The translations under genes and the position numbers were made by a program. The notes beneath the pieces are model-generated. The model searched no databases. It was not told where the DNA came from and saw only the letters and a program-made list of their open reading frames with translations. A stretch of 64,000 nt of DNA from Thermoanaerobaculum sp. (lineage in GTDB: Bacteria > Acidobacteriota > Thermoanaerobaculia > Multivoradales > UBA5704), in contig JAJKHS010000025.1 of the NCBI GenBank assembly GCA_021154885.1, positions 20,001 through 84,000 on the forward strand. The letters are read 5' to 3'. This document shows, piece by piece, positions 19,061 through 28,354 of the stretch; position 1 is the first letter of the stretch, and every line of letters starts with the position of its first letter.

Positions 19061-21007
19061 ATGCGCGTAAATTTTGCCAGGATCCTGCCTGCCGCCCTGC
19101 TGGTGGCCATCGCCGGCGTCGGCGCCTCCCCGGCCTTTGCCGGAGGAGCGCTCGAGACCATCGACCTCACCAATGCCCAGCCTTCCCCGATCCCGGGGCA
19201 GTTCACCGCCAAAGTCATCCGGATCTTCTGGGATCCCCGCTGCATCCCGGTCCAATTCCGCGTCAACGACACGTTGAACCCGATCCCCAACCCGCTCGGC
19301 GCGCCGTTTCTCACCGTGACGGGCGCCACCGCTGTCTTCCAGAAAGCATTCAACACGTGGAACTCCATCCCGACCTCGTACATCGACATGCGGGTCGTGG
19401 GCACGGTGAGCAATCCCGGTCTGCAGGGCTTCGACTTCGTCAACGAGCTGACCTTCCGCACCGACAGCAGCTTCGGCTTCATCGCCACCACCCCCTCCAT
19501 CTCCCTGCTGGCGGACAGCGTGCTGGTGGACGGCGAGGACATCGACGGCGACGGCGTCCCCGACGTCTCCAGCGCCATCACCACCTGCCAGTATGTGGGC
19601 GGCCACATCAAGTTCCCGGCCGGCTTCTACAAGGCGGGCACCATCCTGGATACCGACGTCCAGTTCAACACCAATCCCGACGGCTTCCGCTTCACCACGG
19701 CCGACGCCGACGTCGACACCAATCCCCGCTCGGTGGATCTCCAGGCCGTGGCCACCCACGAATTCGGCCACGCCCACGGCCTCTCCCACGTGCTCAACAA
19801 CCAGAAGAGCCCCACGGACGGCACCGCGACCACCATGTTCCCCTTCGTCGACACGCGCGACCCGGCCTCCGAGCTGGCGCAGCGCACCCTGGACAGCGAC
19901 GACATCGCCTGGAGCTCCTACTTCTATCCTGAAGGCTCGACGGCCTCCGGTCCGGCCGCGCTCCAGCCGGGGGACATTCCGTTCAAGTCGGTCTACGGCC
20001 TGATCACCGGCACGGTCACCCACGGCGTGCTCAACCAGCCCATCGCCGGCGCCAGTGTCTCCGCCACCAACCTGCTGACCGGCGAGCTGTTCACCAGCGG
20101 CTTCAGCGGCACCACCCAGGTCTCCTTCGACCCGGCGACCCAGAACATCTTCGTGGTCAGCCCGTCGTTCGACATCCTCGACGGCAAGTACGTCCTGCCG
20201 GTCAAGCTCGGCGCCTGGAAAGTCGGCGTCGAGGCCGTGGACGGCGAACCGGTGCCTTCGTTTTCGGTCAGCCTCACGGCGGAGATCGGGGACATCTTCG
20301 GTCAGCAGAATTTCAACGAGGGGTTCTGGGGCGGCCCGTTCGAGTCGGCGCACGAGGAGAATCCCGGCCTGGCTTTCCCCGTCATCTCGCTGCCAAACTT
20401 CACGGCGGCCAACGTCAACCTCGTCACCAACGACCAGATCAACGTCAACAACTTCGGCAGCCGCGACTTCGTAGGCTTCACCGGTGTACAGCCGGGCTTC
20501 TACTACGCCGTGCAGTTCCCCGCCAGCCAGCTCTCGGCCATCCATCCCGGGGGCGACCTCCTGATCCAGGAGGGGGCCTTCGAGATGTTCCCGCCCAGCG
20601 CCTCGGTCGTCCCAGTGTTCGCCGAGGCCACGCTGACCACCGGCACGGTGAGCGGCTCGACGGCCACTCTCGACCTCGCCCATCCGCTCGTCCGCCAGAC
20701 CGGCTTCGTCGGCCAGGACAGCGACTTCGCGCCGTTCTACTTCCCCGACCCCGAGGCGCTCGGCAAGCTGGTGCGCAAGAAGATCGCCAGGGGGGAAATC
20801 CAGAACCTCTTCCTGGTGCTGCGCCTGCCCACCACGTCGCCGTTCCCCGGCGTCTCGGGTCAGCCGACTTTCATCGGACTCGACGGCGGCAACGCCACCA
20901 ACGACGTGCCGATCTTCGGCCTCTCGTACACCTCCGCCGACGGCGTGACCTTCACCCGCAGCAACAGCTTCAACTTCCGGTTCTCGCTGATCGTCGCCAA
21001 GCCGTAA
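19061..21007 (+). CDS. Secreted matrixin-like (metzincin) zinc metalloprotease
   Basis: Signal peptide; zinc motif ATHEFGHAHGLSH (HExxHxxGxxH). Confidence 0.85.
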   Translation: MRVNFARILPAALLVAIAGVGASPAFAGGALETIDLTNAQPSPIPGQFTAKVIRIFWDPRCIPVQFRVNDTLNPIPNPLGAPFLTVTGATAVFQKAFNTWNSIPTSYIDMRVVGTVSNPGLQGFDFVNELTFRTDSSFGFIATTPSISLLADSVLVDGEDIDGDGVPDVSSAITTCQYVGGHIKFPAGFYKAGTILDTDVQFNTNPDGFRFTTADADVDTNPRSVDLQAVATHEFGHAHGLSHVLNNQKSPTDGTATTMFPFVDTRDPASELAQRTLDSDDIAWSSYFYPEGSTASGPAALQPGDIPFKSVYGLITGTVTHGVLNQPIAGASVSATNLLTGELFTSGFSGTTQVSFDPATQNIFVVSPSFDILDGKYVLPVKLGAWKVGVEAVDGEPVPSFSVSLTAEIGDIFGQQNFNEGFWGGPFESAHEENPGLAFPVISLPNFTAANVNLVTNDQINVNNFGSRDFVGFTGVQPGFYYAVQFPASQLSAIHPGGDLLIQEGAFEMFPPSASVVPVFAEATLTTGTVSGSTATLDLAHPLVRQTGFVGQDSDFAPFYFPDPEALGKLVRKKIARGEIQNLFLVLRLPTTSPFPGVSGQPTFIGLDGGNATNDVPIFGLSYTSADGVTFTRSNSFNFRFSLIVAKP

Positions 21008-21009
21008 GC

Positions 21010-21140
21010 CCTCACCCCCTACCCCCTCTCCCGCCCCCGCCCAACCCCCCACACCGGGAGAGGGGGACCTTGTTGGAGCGGTCTTGCCTTTCTCCCTCTT
21101 CTCCCGGGGAGGGGGGTGTGGAGGGGGCGGGAGAAGAGGG
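21010..21140. repeat. GC-rich intergenic element with CCCTCTCCCG.../CGGGAGAGGGGG and CTCTTCTCCC/GGGAGAAGAG inverted repeats
   Basis: Read directly between the metalloprotease and srkA genes. Confidence 0.6.
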
Positions 21141-21178
21141 CTGGGGTGATGAGGGCTTTTCTTTGCTACATTGGCTCC

Positions 21179-22258
21179 ATGACGGACCTCGTGGTGGCGC
21201 CAGAAACCGACCTCTTCCTCTCCCTCACGCCCGAGAAGGTGCTGGCGGCCGTCGAGGCCGGCGGCCTGCAGTGCAATCCCGTCTGCTACCCCCTGAACTC
21301 GTTCGAGAACCGGGTCTACGAGGTGGAGCTCGCAGACCGCACGCGGGTGGTGGCAAAGTTCTATCGCCCGGGCCGGTGGAGCGAGGAGCAGATCCTGGAG
21401 GAGCACCAGTTCCTGGCCGACCTCGCCGCCGAGGAGATCCCCGTCTGCACCGTGCGGCCCTTCCCCGGCGGCGGCAGCCTGCGCCGGGTGGAGGGTATTT
21501 TCTACAGCCTCTCGGACCGCCGGGGCGGGCGGGCGCCCGACGAGCTGAGCGACGAGACCGTCCGCCGGCTGGGCATGCTGGTGGGGCGGATGCACAACGT
21601 CGCCGTGCGGCGGCCGGCGCCTCACCGGCTGCGGCTCGACGCCGCCACCTACGTCCAGGAACCCGTGGCCTGGCTCGACGCCCACGATACCCTGCCGCGC
21701 CACCTGCGAAGCCGCTACTTCGACGCCGCGCTGGCCATCGCCGGGATCGCCGACCGGCGGCTGGCGGGGGTACCCGTCCACCGCCTCCACGGCGACCTCC
21801 ACCTCGGCAATCTCCTCTTCCGCGACGGGCTGCTGCACGTGCTCGACTTCGACGACATGGCGGTGGGTCCGGCGGTGCAGGACCTCTGGCTGGCCCTGCC
21901 CGGCCGCGACGCCTCCGCGCTCGCCCAGCGGGAGGTCTTCGTCGAAGGCTACGAGAGCTTTCGGGAATTCGACCGCTCGACCCTGGTCCTGATCGAGCCG
22001 CTGCGCGCCCTGCGCATCGTCCACTACGCCGCCTGGCTCGCCCGCCGCTGGCACGACCCGGCCTTCCCCGCGGCCTGGCCCCACTTCGGCACTCTGGATT
22101 ACTGGCAGCGGGAGACCGAGGACCTGGAGGAGCAGCTCGCGGTGCTGCGCGGCGAGGCATCCCCCGAGGAGGTCGAGGCGCGGACCACGGAGGCGGCCGC
22201 CCAGGAGGAGGAGACCACGCTCACCAACAAGGATTTCTTCTGGGATTGGGAGGGGTAG
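21179..22258 (+). CDS. srkA: SrkA/RdoA-type stress response kinase
   Basis: YPLNSFENRVYEVEL, FYRPGRWSEEQILEEHQFLADL, HRLHGDLHLGNLL, LHVLDFDDMAVGPAVQDLWL. Confidence 0.92.
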   Translation: MTDLVVAPETDLFLSLTPEKVLAAVEAGGLQCNPVCYPLNSFENRVYEVELADRTRVVAKFYRPGRWSEEQILEEHQFLADLAAEEIPVCTVRPFPGGGSLRRVEGIFYSLSDRRGGRAPDELSDETVRRLGMLVGRMHNVAVRRPAPHRLRLDAATYVQEPVAWLDAHDTLPRHLRSRYFDAALAIAGIADRRLAGVPVHRLHGDLHLGNLLFRDGLLHVLDFDDMAVGPAVQDLWLALPGRDASALAQREVFVEGYESFREFDRSTLVLIEPLRALRIVHYAAWLARRWHDPAFPAAWPHFGTLDYWQRETEDLEEQLAVLRGEASPEEVEARTTEAAAQEEETTLTNKDFFWDWEG

Positions 22259-22261
22259 GGA

Positions 22262-22315
22262 CCTCACACCCCTGCCCTCTTCTGAACAGGAGAGGGGCAG
22301 GGGTGAGGGTGGGAG
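22262..22315. terminator. Hairpin between convergent genes (CTCACACCCCTGCCCTCTTCTG / CAGGAGAGGGGCAGGGGTGAG)
   Basis: Inverted repeat between convergent srkA and the glycine-zipper gene. Confidence 0.5.
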
Positions 22316-22325
22316 GGTAGGGAAC

Positions 22326-22868
22326 CTACCGGTTATAGTTGCTGCCGGTGCCGGTGGTATCCGGGTGGGGCTTGCCGGTCACCTTGTCCTCGACGCGGTG
22401 CCAGGCGTCGCGGGTGGCGTTGCGGGCCTCGCTCCAGGTCTGGCGCGAGGCGCCCCGGGCGGTGTTCCAGCCGTGCTCCAGCTCGGGCTCCACGTCCTCG
22501 AAGCGGCGATCGGCGCCGTAGCGGGAGCGGGACTCCCAGCCGTACTTGTAGGCCGGCTGGTACTCGTCGTAGCTGCGACTGGCGTCCACGTACGGCCGCG
22601 AACGGTAGTTCTCGCGCCAGTAGGCGTCCTCCACCGTGGGGTTGACTCCCTCGGCGACGCCGTGGCCCACCAGGCCGCCGGCCACCGCGCCCACCGCCGC
22701 ACCCACCAGGGTGCCCACCGGGCCGCCCACCGCCGTGCCGACCGCAGCCCCCGTGGCCGCGCCAGCCGCCGCGCCGACGCCGCTGCCGACGGGATGTACC
22801 TTGTCGTGGCTCTGGTCACCCGTGTCCGGCTTGCCCGTGAAGTCGCTTCCCGTTTTGTTGTCCGCCAT
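22326..22868 (-). CDS. Glycine-zipper-containing hypothetical protein
   Basis: [47 protein letters not shown] followed by a charged aromatic-rich tail. Confidence 0.75.
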   Translation of the reverse strand: MADNKTGSDFTGKPDTGDQSHDKVHPVGSGVGAAAGAATGAAVGTAVGGPVGTLVGAAVGAVAGGLVGHGVAEGVNPTVEDAYWRENYRSRPYVDASRSYDEYQPAYKYGWESRSRYGADRRFEDVEPELEHGWNTARGASRQTWSEARNATRDAWHRVEDKVTGKPHPDTTGTGSNYNR

Positions 22869-23022
22869 GATGAGTTCTCCTCTCGTGAGTGGGTTTCGGT
22901 CCAATGCTGACCGCGCCTTTGAGCGCACATCAGAAGGTGACTGCAAGGTCGGGGCCAACTGGGAGGTGTGCTAGCATCCGCGCCGCATTCCTGATCGAAA
23001 AGAAGCGGGCCACGGAGAAGCG

Positions 23023-24000
23023 ATGGAGATCTACGAGAACATCCTGGAAACCCTGGGGAACACTCCCCTGGTCAAGCTCGGCCGCTTCCACTCGGGGCCT
23101 GCCACGCTGGCGGCCAAGGTCGAGTTCTTCAATCCCGGCGGCAGCGTCAAAGACCGCATCGGCATCGCCATGATCGAAGCCGGCGAGAAGGCGGGGCTCC
23201 TCAAGCCCGGAGGCACGATCGTCGAGCCCACCTCCGGCAACACCGGCGTGGGCCTCGCCATGGCCGCCAACCTCAAGGGCTACAAGCTGGTCTGCGCCGC
23301 GCCCGACAAGATCCCCAAGGAGAAGATCGCCCTGCTCGAGGCCATGGGCGCCACGGTCCTCACCTGCCCGACGAACGTCGGCGCGGACGATCCGCGCTCC
23401 TACTACAAGGTCGCCGAACGCATCCGCGACGAGCAGGGGGCCTACCTCCCCTACCAGTATTACAACCAGGCCAACCCCGAGGCCCACTACCACTCCACCG
23501 GCCCCGAGATCTGGCGCCAGACCGCGGGCAAGGTCACCCACTGGGTGGCCGGCGTGGGCACCGGCGGCACCATCAGCGGCGCGGGCAAGTACCTCAAGGA
23601 GCAGAACCCGGCGGTGCAGGTGATCGGGGTGGACACCGTGGGGAGCGTCTACAAGTACTACTTCGAGCACCGGGAGCTGCCGCCCGCGGAGCAGATCCAC
23701 CAGTACCTCATCGACGGCATCGGCGAGGACTTCATGCCCGCGACCGTCTGGTGGGACTACCTCGACGGCATCGTCACCATCGACGACAACACGGCCTACA
23801 AGGCGACGATGGACCTCGCCCGCCACGAGTCGATCTTCACCGGCTCCTCCGGCGGCGCCGCCGCCTCGGGGGCGCGGCAGGTCGCCCAGTCCCTGGGCGC
23901 GGACGGCCTGGTGGTCACCCTCTTCCCCGACTCCGGCGAGCGCTATCTCTCCAAGCTCAACAGGACATGGCTGAAGGAGAAGGGCCTGCTGGATGATTGA
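23023..24000 (+). CDS. Cysteine synthase / cystathionine beta-synthase-type PLP enzyme
   Basis: ETLGNTPLVKLGRF, FFNPGGSVKDRIG, PTSGNTGVGLA, GVGTGGTISGAGKYLKE, GSSGGAAASG, LFPDSGERYLSK. Confidence 0.93.
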   Translation: MEIYENILETLGNTPLVKLGRFHSGPATLAAKVEFFNPGGSVKDRIGIAMIEAGEKAGLLKPGGTIVEPTSGNTGVGLAMAANLKGYKLVCAAPDKIPKEKIALLEAMGATVLTCPTNVGADDPRSYYKVAERIRDEQGAYLPYQYYNQANPEAHYHSTGPEIWRQTAGKVTHWVAGVGTGGTISGAGKYLKEQNPAVQVIGVDTVGSVYKYYFEHRELPPAEQIHQYLIDGIGEDFMPATVWWDYLDGIVTIDDNTAYKATMDLARHESIFTGSSGGAAASGARQVAQSLGADGLVVTLFPDSGERYLSKLNRTWLKEKGLLDD

Positions 24001-24012
24001 GAAAGGAGACCG

Positions 24013-24318
24013 ATGTACATCGCCATGAACCGCTTCCGCGTCAACGCCGGCCACGAGGACGTCTTCGAGGAGATGTGGCGCCGGCGCGACTCCTACCTCG
24101 ACCAAGTCCCCGGCTTCAAGACCTTCCGCCTGCTGCGCGGCGAGACCACGGACGGCACCACCCTCTTCGTCTCCCACTCCACCTGGGAATCCCGCGACGC
24201 CTTCGCCGCCTGGACCGAGTCCGAGGCCTTCCGCAAGGCCCACTCCGATGCCCGCTCGCCGCAGGGGACCCTCGCCGGGCATCCCGTGTTCGAGGGCTTC
24301 GAGGTGTTGCTGGAGTAG
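24013..24318 (+). CDS. ABM-fold (antibiotic biosynthesis monooxygenase/HmoA-like) protein
   Basis: MYIAMNRFRVNAGHEDVFEEMWRRRDSYLDQVPGFKTFRLLRG...FVSHSTWESRDAFAAW. Confidence 0.85.
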   Translation: MYIAMNRFRVNAGHEDVFEEMWRRRDSYLDQVPGFKTFRLLRGETTDGTTLFVSHSTWESRDAFAAWTESEAFRKAHSDARSPQGTLAGHPVFEGFEVLLE

Positions 24319-24328
24319 GATTTGCGGC

Positions 24329-25342
24329 ATGCGCGCGAACACCCTGCCTGCCGCCGTCCTCCTGGCCGTCCTCCTGTCGATCGCCCTCGCGAGCTGCGCC
24401 GGACCCGGAACGTCCCACCCGCCCGCCACCGTTAAATCCGCCCCGCAAGGCGAGGTGAGGACGGAGCCCCTCCCGCCTCTGGACCACGCCCCCCTGCTGC
24501 GGGCCAAGGCGGCGACCTACCTGTCGCCGGACGATCCCATTCTGGGGATCCAGATCGGCGACGATATGCGGGCCTATCCGCTCCGCATCCTGGACTGGCA
24601 CGCCGTGTCCAACGACAACGCCGGCGGCGTCCCCGTGGCCCTGGTCTGGTGCCGCCCCTGCGGCTCCGCCATGCTCTACCGGCGGGACACTCCCAAGGGC
24701 ACGCTCACCCTGGCGGCCTCCGGCATCTTTCGGGACGGCGACCAGCTCCTCCGGGACCGGGAGACCAAGACCCTCTGGAAGCAGCTCACGGGCGAGCCAG
24801 TGGAGGGCCCTCTGGCCGGCTCCGGCATCAAGCTCCAGCCGCTGCCCGTGGTGCTGACCACCTGGGGGAACTGGACCCGCATCCGGCCGGAGACCCGGGT
24901 GCTCGCGCTGGAGACCGGCGCCCGGAAGGACTACCCGCAAGGTGGCCGGCCGGCGGCGGACCTGCCGGAGACGTCGTCCCTCTATGGCCTGGTGGTGGAC
25001 GGCACGGCCAAGGCCTATCCTCTCGACAGCCTGAGCAGGACAGGGGTCGTCAACGACGAGATCGCCGGCCGGCCCGTGGTGGTCGTCTGGGAGCCCGGAG
25101 CCGACGCGAAGAACCGCACGGTCCGCGCCTACGAGCGGGGCGACCGCACCTTCTCCCGCTCCGAGCGGGCCTTCCTCGGGGCCCTCTTCCTGAACGACCA
25201 GAACGGCCGCCCCTGGCTCGTCGGCGAGGAGGCCCTGACCACGCCGGACGGCAAGAAACTCCCGCGCCTGCCGGGGTATCTCACCCACGGCTCGGGGTGG
25301 TACGCGGCCCATCCGCGGGCGTCAATCTGGGAGGCGAAGTAG
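24329..25342 (+). CDS. DUF3179 domain lipoprotein
   Basis: Lipobox LASCAG; DDMRAYPLRILDWHAVSND...LVWCRPCGSAMLYRRD; GVVNDEIAGRPVVVVWEPG. Confidence 0.85.
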   Translation: MRANTLPAAVLLAVLLSIALASCAGPGTSHPPATVKSAPQGEVRTEPLPPLDHAPLLRAKAATYLSPDDPILGIQIGDDMRAYPLRILDWHAVSNDNAGGVPVALVWCRPCGSAMLYRRDTPKGTLTLAASGIFRDGDQLLRDRETKTLWKQLTGEPVEGPLAGSGIKLQPLPVVLTTWGNWTRIRPETRVLALETGARKDYPQGGRPAADLPETSSLYGLVVDGTAKAYPLDSLSRTGVVNDEIAGRPVVVVWEPGADAKNRTVRAYERGDRTFSRSERAFLGALFLNDQNGRPWLVGEEALTTPDGKKLPRLPGYLTHGSGWYAAHPRASIWEAK

Positions 25343-25357
25343 ACGGCGAGTTGACTT

Positions 25358-25376
25358 GTAGCACCAGGAGTGCTAC
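25358..25376. promoter_or_regulatory. Operator-like inverted repeat GTAGCAC-N5-GTGCTAC
   Basis: Perfect 7-bp arms, between TTGACT (25351) and the start of the small RHH-like ORF. Confidence 0.55.
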
Positions 25377-25385
25377 CCATTGGCC

Positions 25386-25592
25386 ATGGCCAGAGAGCTT
25401 CCAAAGCAAATTGAACGCACCTACTCCGAGATGCTGCGCTTCCGGGTTACCCCGGAACACGCCGCATTGATCCGGGAGGCGGCAGAGAGCGCCGCCCGCC
25501 GCAAGGGAACAGGCGACCTTTCCGCCTGGGTCAGAGAGACGTTGGTGGCAGCGGCCCGCAAGGAGCTGAAGAGGAGCGAAGGGGAGGGATAG
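25386..25592 (+). CDS. Small RHH-like putative regulator (about 68 aa)
   Basis: MARELPKQIERTYSEMLRFRVTPEHAALIREAAESAARRKGTGDLSAWVRETLVAAARKELKRSEGEG; strand-helix-helix pattern; operator-like repeat immediately upstream. Confidence 0.6.
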   Translation: MARELPKQIERTYSEMLRFRVTPEHAALIREAAESAARRKGTGDLSAWVRETLVAAARKELKRSEGEG

Positions 25593-25659
25593 GACCGTCC
25601 GCGGGCCGGCAAGCCTTTTGCAGTCTCCCATCAGCCCCGCCGCCACGCTGCTCGTGGCG

Positions 25660-26607
25660 ATGGGGCTGACGATGCATCCGAAGACGCAGAATCTATGGCA
25701 CGTCCTCCGGGAGACGTTCGCGAACTGGAGCCAGCACGAGGCCTTCACGCGTAGCGCGGCCCTGGCCTATTTCTCCCTTTTTTCCCTGGCGCCGATCCTC
25801 ATCCTGGTGATCGCCGTCGCCGGCTGGGCGTTCGGGGCCAGCGCGGCGCGGGGGGAGGTGCAGAGGGAGCTCAGCCTCATCATGGGCTCCCAGGCCGCCG
25901 AGGTGGTGCAGCAGCTCGTGGCCGCCGTCGGCGCGAGGCCGCGCACCGGCCGCTTCGCCGCCATCCTCGGCACCGTCACCCTGCTGATCACCGCCACGGG
26001 GGTGCTGATCCAGCTCCAGGACACGCTCAACACGGTCTGGGAGGTGATCCCCAAGCCGGGCTTCTTCCTCAAGCGCCTGCTGCTCAAGCGGCTGCTCTGC
26101 TTCGGGCTGATCGTCAGCGTGGGCGGGCTGGTGCTGGCCTCGATCGCCGCCAGCGCCGGCCTCGCCATCCTGCAGAAGGTCCTGGAGTCGCGCCTGGAGA
26201 TCGGGTTGTCGAAGGTCCTCGGGTGGACCGACGTGACCCTCTCCTGGCTGCTGATGACGGCGGTGATCACCCTCATCTTCCGCTTCCTGCCGGACGTGGA
26301 GCTCAGTTGGCGCGACGTGGCCTGGGGTTCCGCCGTCACCTCGGTCCTCTTCCTCATCGGCAAGTACGCCATCGGCTTCTACCTGGGGCGGATCGGCATC
26401 ACCTCGACCTACGGCGCCGCCGGCTCGCTGATGCTGATCCTGCTCTGGGTCTACTACTCCTCCCTCATCTTCCTCCTGGGGGCGGAGTTCACGCGGGTCC
26501 ACTCCCGCCGCTACCGCGAGGGGATGGCCAAGGCGTCGCCGGGCGCCGTGCGCGCGGTCACTGTCACGGTGCCGCTCGAAGCGCCGCTCGAAGCGCCGCA
26601 GTCCTGA
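25660..26607 (+). CDS. YihY/virulence factor BrkB family membrane protein
   Basis: ALAYFSLFSLAPILILVIAVAGW; LQDTLNTVWEV; TYGAAGSLMLILLWVYYSSLIFLLGAEFTRV. Start uncertain (25618-25672). Confidence 0.9.
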   Translation: MGLTMHPKTQNLWHVLRETFANWSQHEAFTRSAALAYFSLFSLAPILILVIAVAGWAFGASAARGEVQRELSLIMGSQAAEVVQQLVAAVGARPRTGRFAAILGTVTLLITATGVLIQLQDTLNTVWEVIPKPGFFLKRLLLKRLLCFGLIVSVGGLVLASIAASAGLAILQKVLESRLEIGLSKVLGWTDVTLSWLLMTAVITLIFRFLPDVELSWRDVAWGSAVTSVLFLIGKYAIGFYLGRIGITSTYGAAGSLMLILLWVYYSSLIFLLGAEFTRVHSRRYREGMAKASPGAVRAVTVTVPLEAPLEAPQS

Positions 26608-26608
26608 C

Positions 26609-28354
26609 ATGCGCAAGCCCGCCCTCCTCCTGGCCCTCGGGCTCGCCTGCCTCGCCCCGGCGCTCCACGCCGCGGTGTTCGGGGCGAAGCCCAAGGTCAA
26701 AGTCGAGATCGAGGGGGTGTCGCGCAAGCTGGCGCAGAACATCCACTCGTCGCTGAGCCTGGAGCAGGCGGAGAAGGACGAGCTCGACGAGCCGCACATC
26801 CGCCGCCTCCACGCCGCGGCACCCGGCGAGATCGAGGAGGCCCTCCAGCCCTTCGGCTACTACCGGCCGCGCGTCCGCTCCGAGCTGCGCCAGGAGAAGG
26901 ACCAGTGGATCGCGCGCTACGAGGTGGACGCCGGGCCGCCGGTGAAAATCGCCAGCGTCGACCTGAAGATCGCCGGCGCCGGGGCGGACGACCCGCGGTT
27001 CCGAGAGGTCGCCGCCGCGTTCCCCCTGCGCCAGGGGGAGGTCCTCTACCACCCGGACTGGGAGAAGGGCAAGAAGGCCTTCGAGGACCTCGCGGCCGAG
27101 GAGGGCTACCTCGACGCCGCCTTCCAGGAGAACGAGGTACGGGTGAGCCTGGAGCGCTATCAGGCCGACGTCGTCCTGCATTACAACACCGGTCCCCGCT
27201 ACCGCTTCGGCGAGGTGCGCTTCCACCAGGACGTGCTCAACCCCGACCTGCTCAAGGGGTACGTGAAGTTCAAGCGCGGCGATCCCCTGGACGTCAACCG
27301 GGTGCTCGAGCTCCAGAGCGCCCTCTCCGACAGCCCCTACTGGGGGCGCGTCGAGGTGGTGACCCGGCAGGACGAGGCCCAGGGGCTGGAGGTGCCCGTC
27401 GACGTGAACCTGGCTCCCAGCAAGCCCATGCGCTTCTCGGGCGGCCTGGGCTACGGCACCGACACCGGCCCCCGCGCCCGCGGGGTCTGGGAGCTGCGGC
27501 GCCTCAACAGCCGGGGACACCGCGCCGAGGTCGACCTCACCGCCTCGGCCATCGAGCAGGGCTTCAAGACGAGCTACTTCATTCCGGGCGCTTATCCGCG
27601 TACCGACGTCCTCTCCCTGAACGCCGCCTACGACCGGCAGGACACCAACTCCAGCCGCAGCGACAGCGGCCTGCTGGGCACCACCCTCACCCAGTCGCGG
27701 CACGGCTGGCGCGAGGCGTACTCGCTCAATTTCCAGCGCGAGAAGTTCACCGTCGGCCTCGACAAGGGGACGTCGAACCTCCTGGTGCCCGGCGCGAGCC
27801 TCGAGCGGGTGAAGGCCGACGACCGGATCGACACCACCAACGGCTACCGCGCGCGCCTCTCGCTTCAGGGCGCCTCGCCGCTCTCCGACACCTCGTTCGT
27901 GCAGGGCGAGATCGACGCCAAGGTCATCCGCACCCTGGGCGACCGCAACCGGCTCATCGCCCGTACCCAGGTGGGCTACACCGACACCAACGACTTCCGC
28001 GCGCTGCCGCCGCGGTTCCGCTTCTTCGCCGGCGGCGACCAGAGCGTGCGGGGCTTCTCCTATCAGTCGCTGGGGCGCAAGGACGAGGCGGGCAACACCA
28101 TCGGCGGCGAGGCCCTGGTGGTGGGGAGCCTGGAGTACGAGCGCCGCTTCTTCGCGAAGTGGGGCGCCGCCGTCTTCTACGACACCGGCAACGCCTCGCA
28201 ATCCTTCAGCGGCCTGGGCACCCTCGCCCGCGGCGCCGGGTTCGGCGTGCGCTGGCGCTCGCCCATCGGCCCCATCCGTGCCGACGTGGCCTGGGCGCTC
28301 TCCGAGCCCGGCCATCCCATTCGTTTCCACTTGAATATTGGACCGGACCTGTGA
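26609..28354 (+). CDS. tamA: TamA-like outer membrane assembly factor (POTRA plus Omp85 barrel)
   Basis: Signal peptide, POTRA-like N-terminus, RFFAGGDQSVRGFSYQSLG and C-terminal GFGVRWRSPIGPIRADVAWAL; followed by tamB. Confidence 0.9.
   Translation: MRKPALLLALGLACLAPALHAAVFGAKPKVKVEIEGVSRKLAQNIHSSLSLEQAEKDELDEPHIRRLHAAAPGEIEEALQPFGYYRPRVRSELRQEKDQWIARYEVDAGPPVKIASVDLKIAGAGADDPRFREVAAAFPLRQGEVLYHPDWEKGKKAFEDLAAEEGYLDAAFQENEVRVSLERYQADVVLHYNTGPRYRFGEVRFHQDVLNPDLLKGYVKFKRGDPLDVNRVLELQSALSDSPYWGRVEVVTRQDEAQGLEVPVDVNLAPSKPMRFSGGLGYGTDTGPRARGVWELRRLNSRGHRAEVDLTASAIEQGFKTSYFIPGAYPRTDVLSLNAAYDRQDTNSSRSDSGLLGTTLTQSRHGWREAYSLNFQREKFTVGLDKGTSNLLVPGASLERVKADDRIDTTNGYRARLSLQGASPLSDTSFVQGEIDAKVIRTLGDRNRLIARTQVGYTDTNDFRALPPRFRFFAGGDQSVRGFSYQSLGRKDEAGNTIGGEALVVGSLEYERRFFAKWGAAVFYDTGNASQSFSGLGTLARGAGFGVRWRSPIGPIRADVAWALSEPGHPIRFHLNIGPDL

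Noticed and set aside
18941-22267. 1108-aa minus-strand ORF
   Set aside because: Antisense to the metalloprotease and srkA genes, which carry unambiguous motifs and signal peptides; low-complexity composition.
26905-28350. Upstream part of the 1803-aa plus-strand ORF (26905..32316)
   Set aside because: Out of frame with tamA (Arg/Pro-rich junk). Only the part from the GTG at 28351 is the real TamB.
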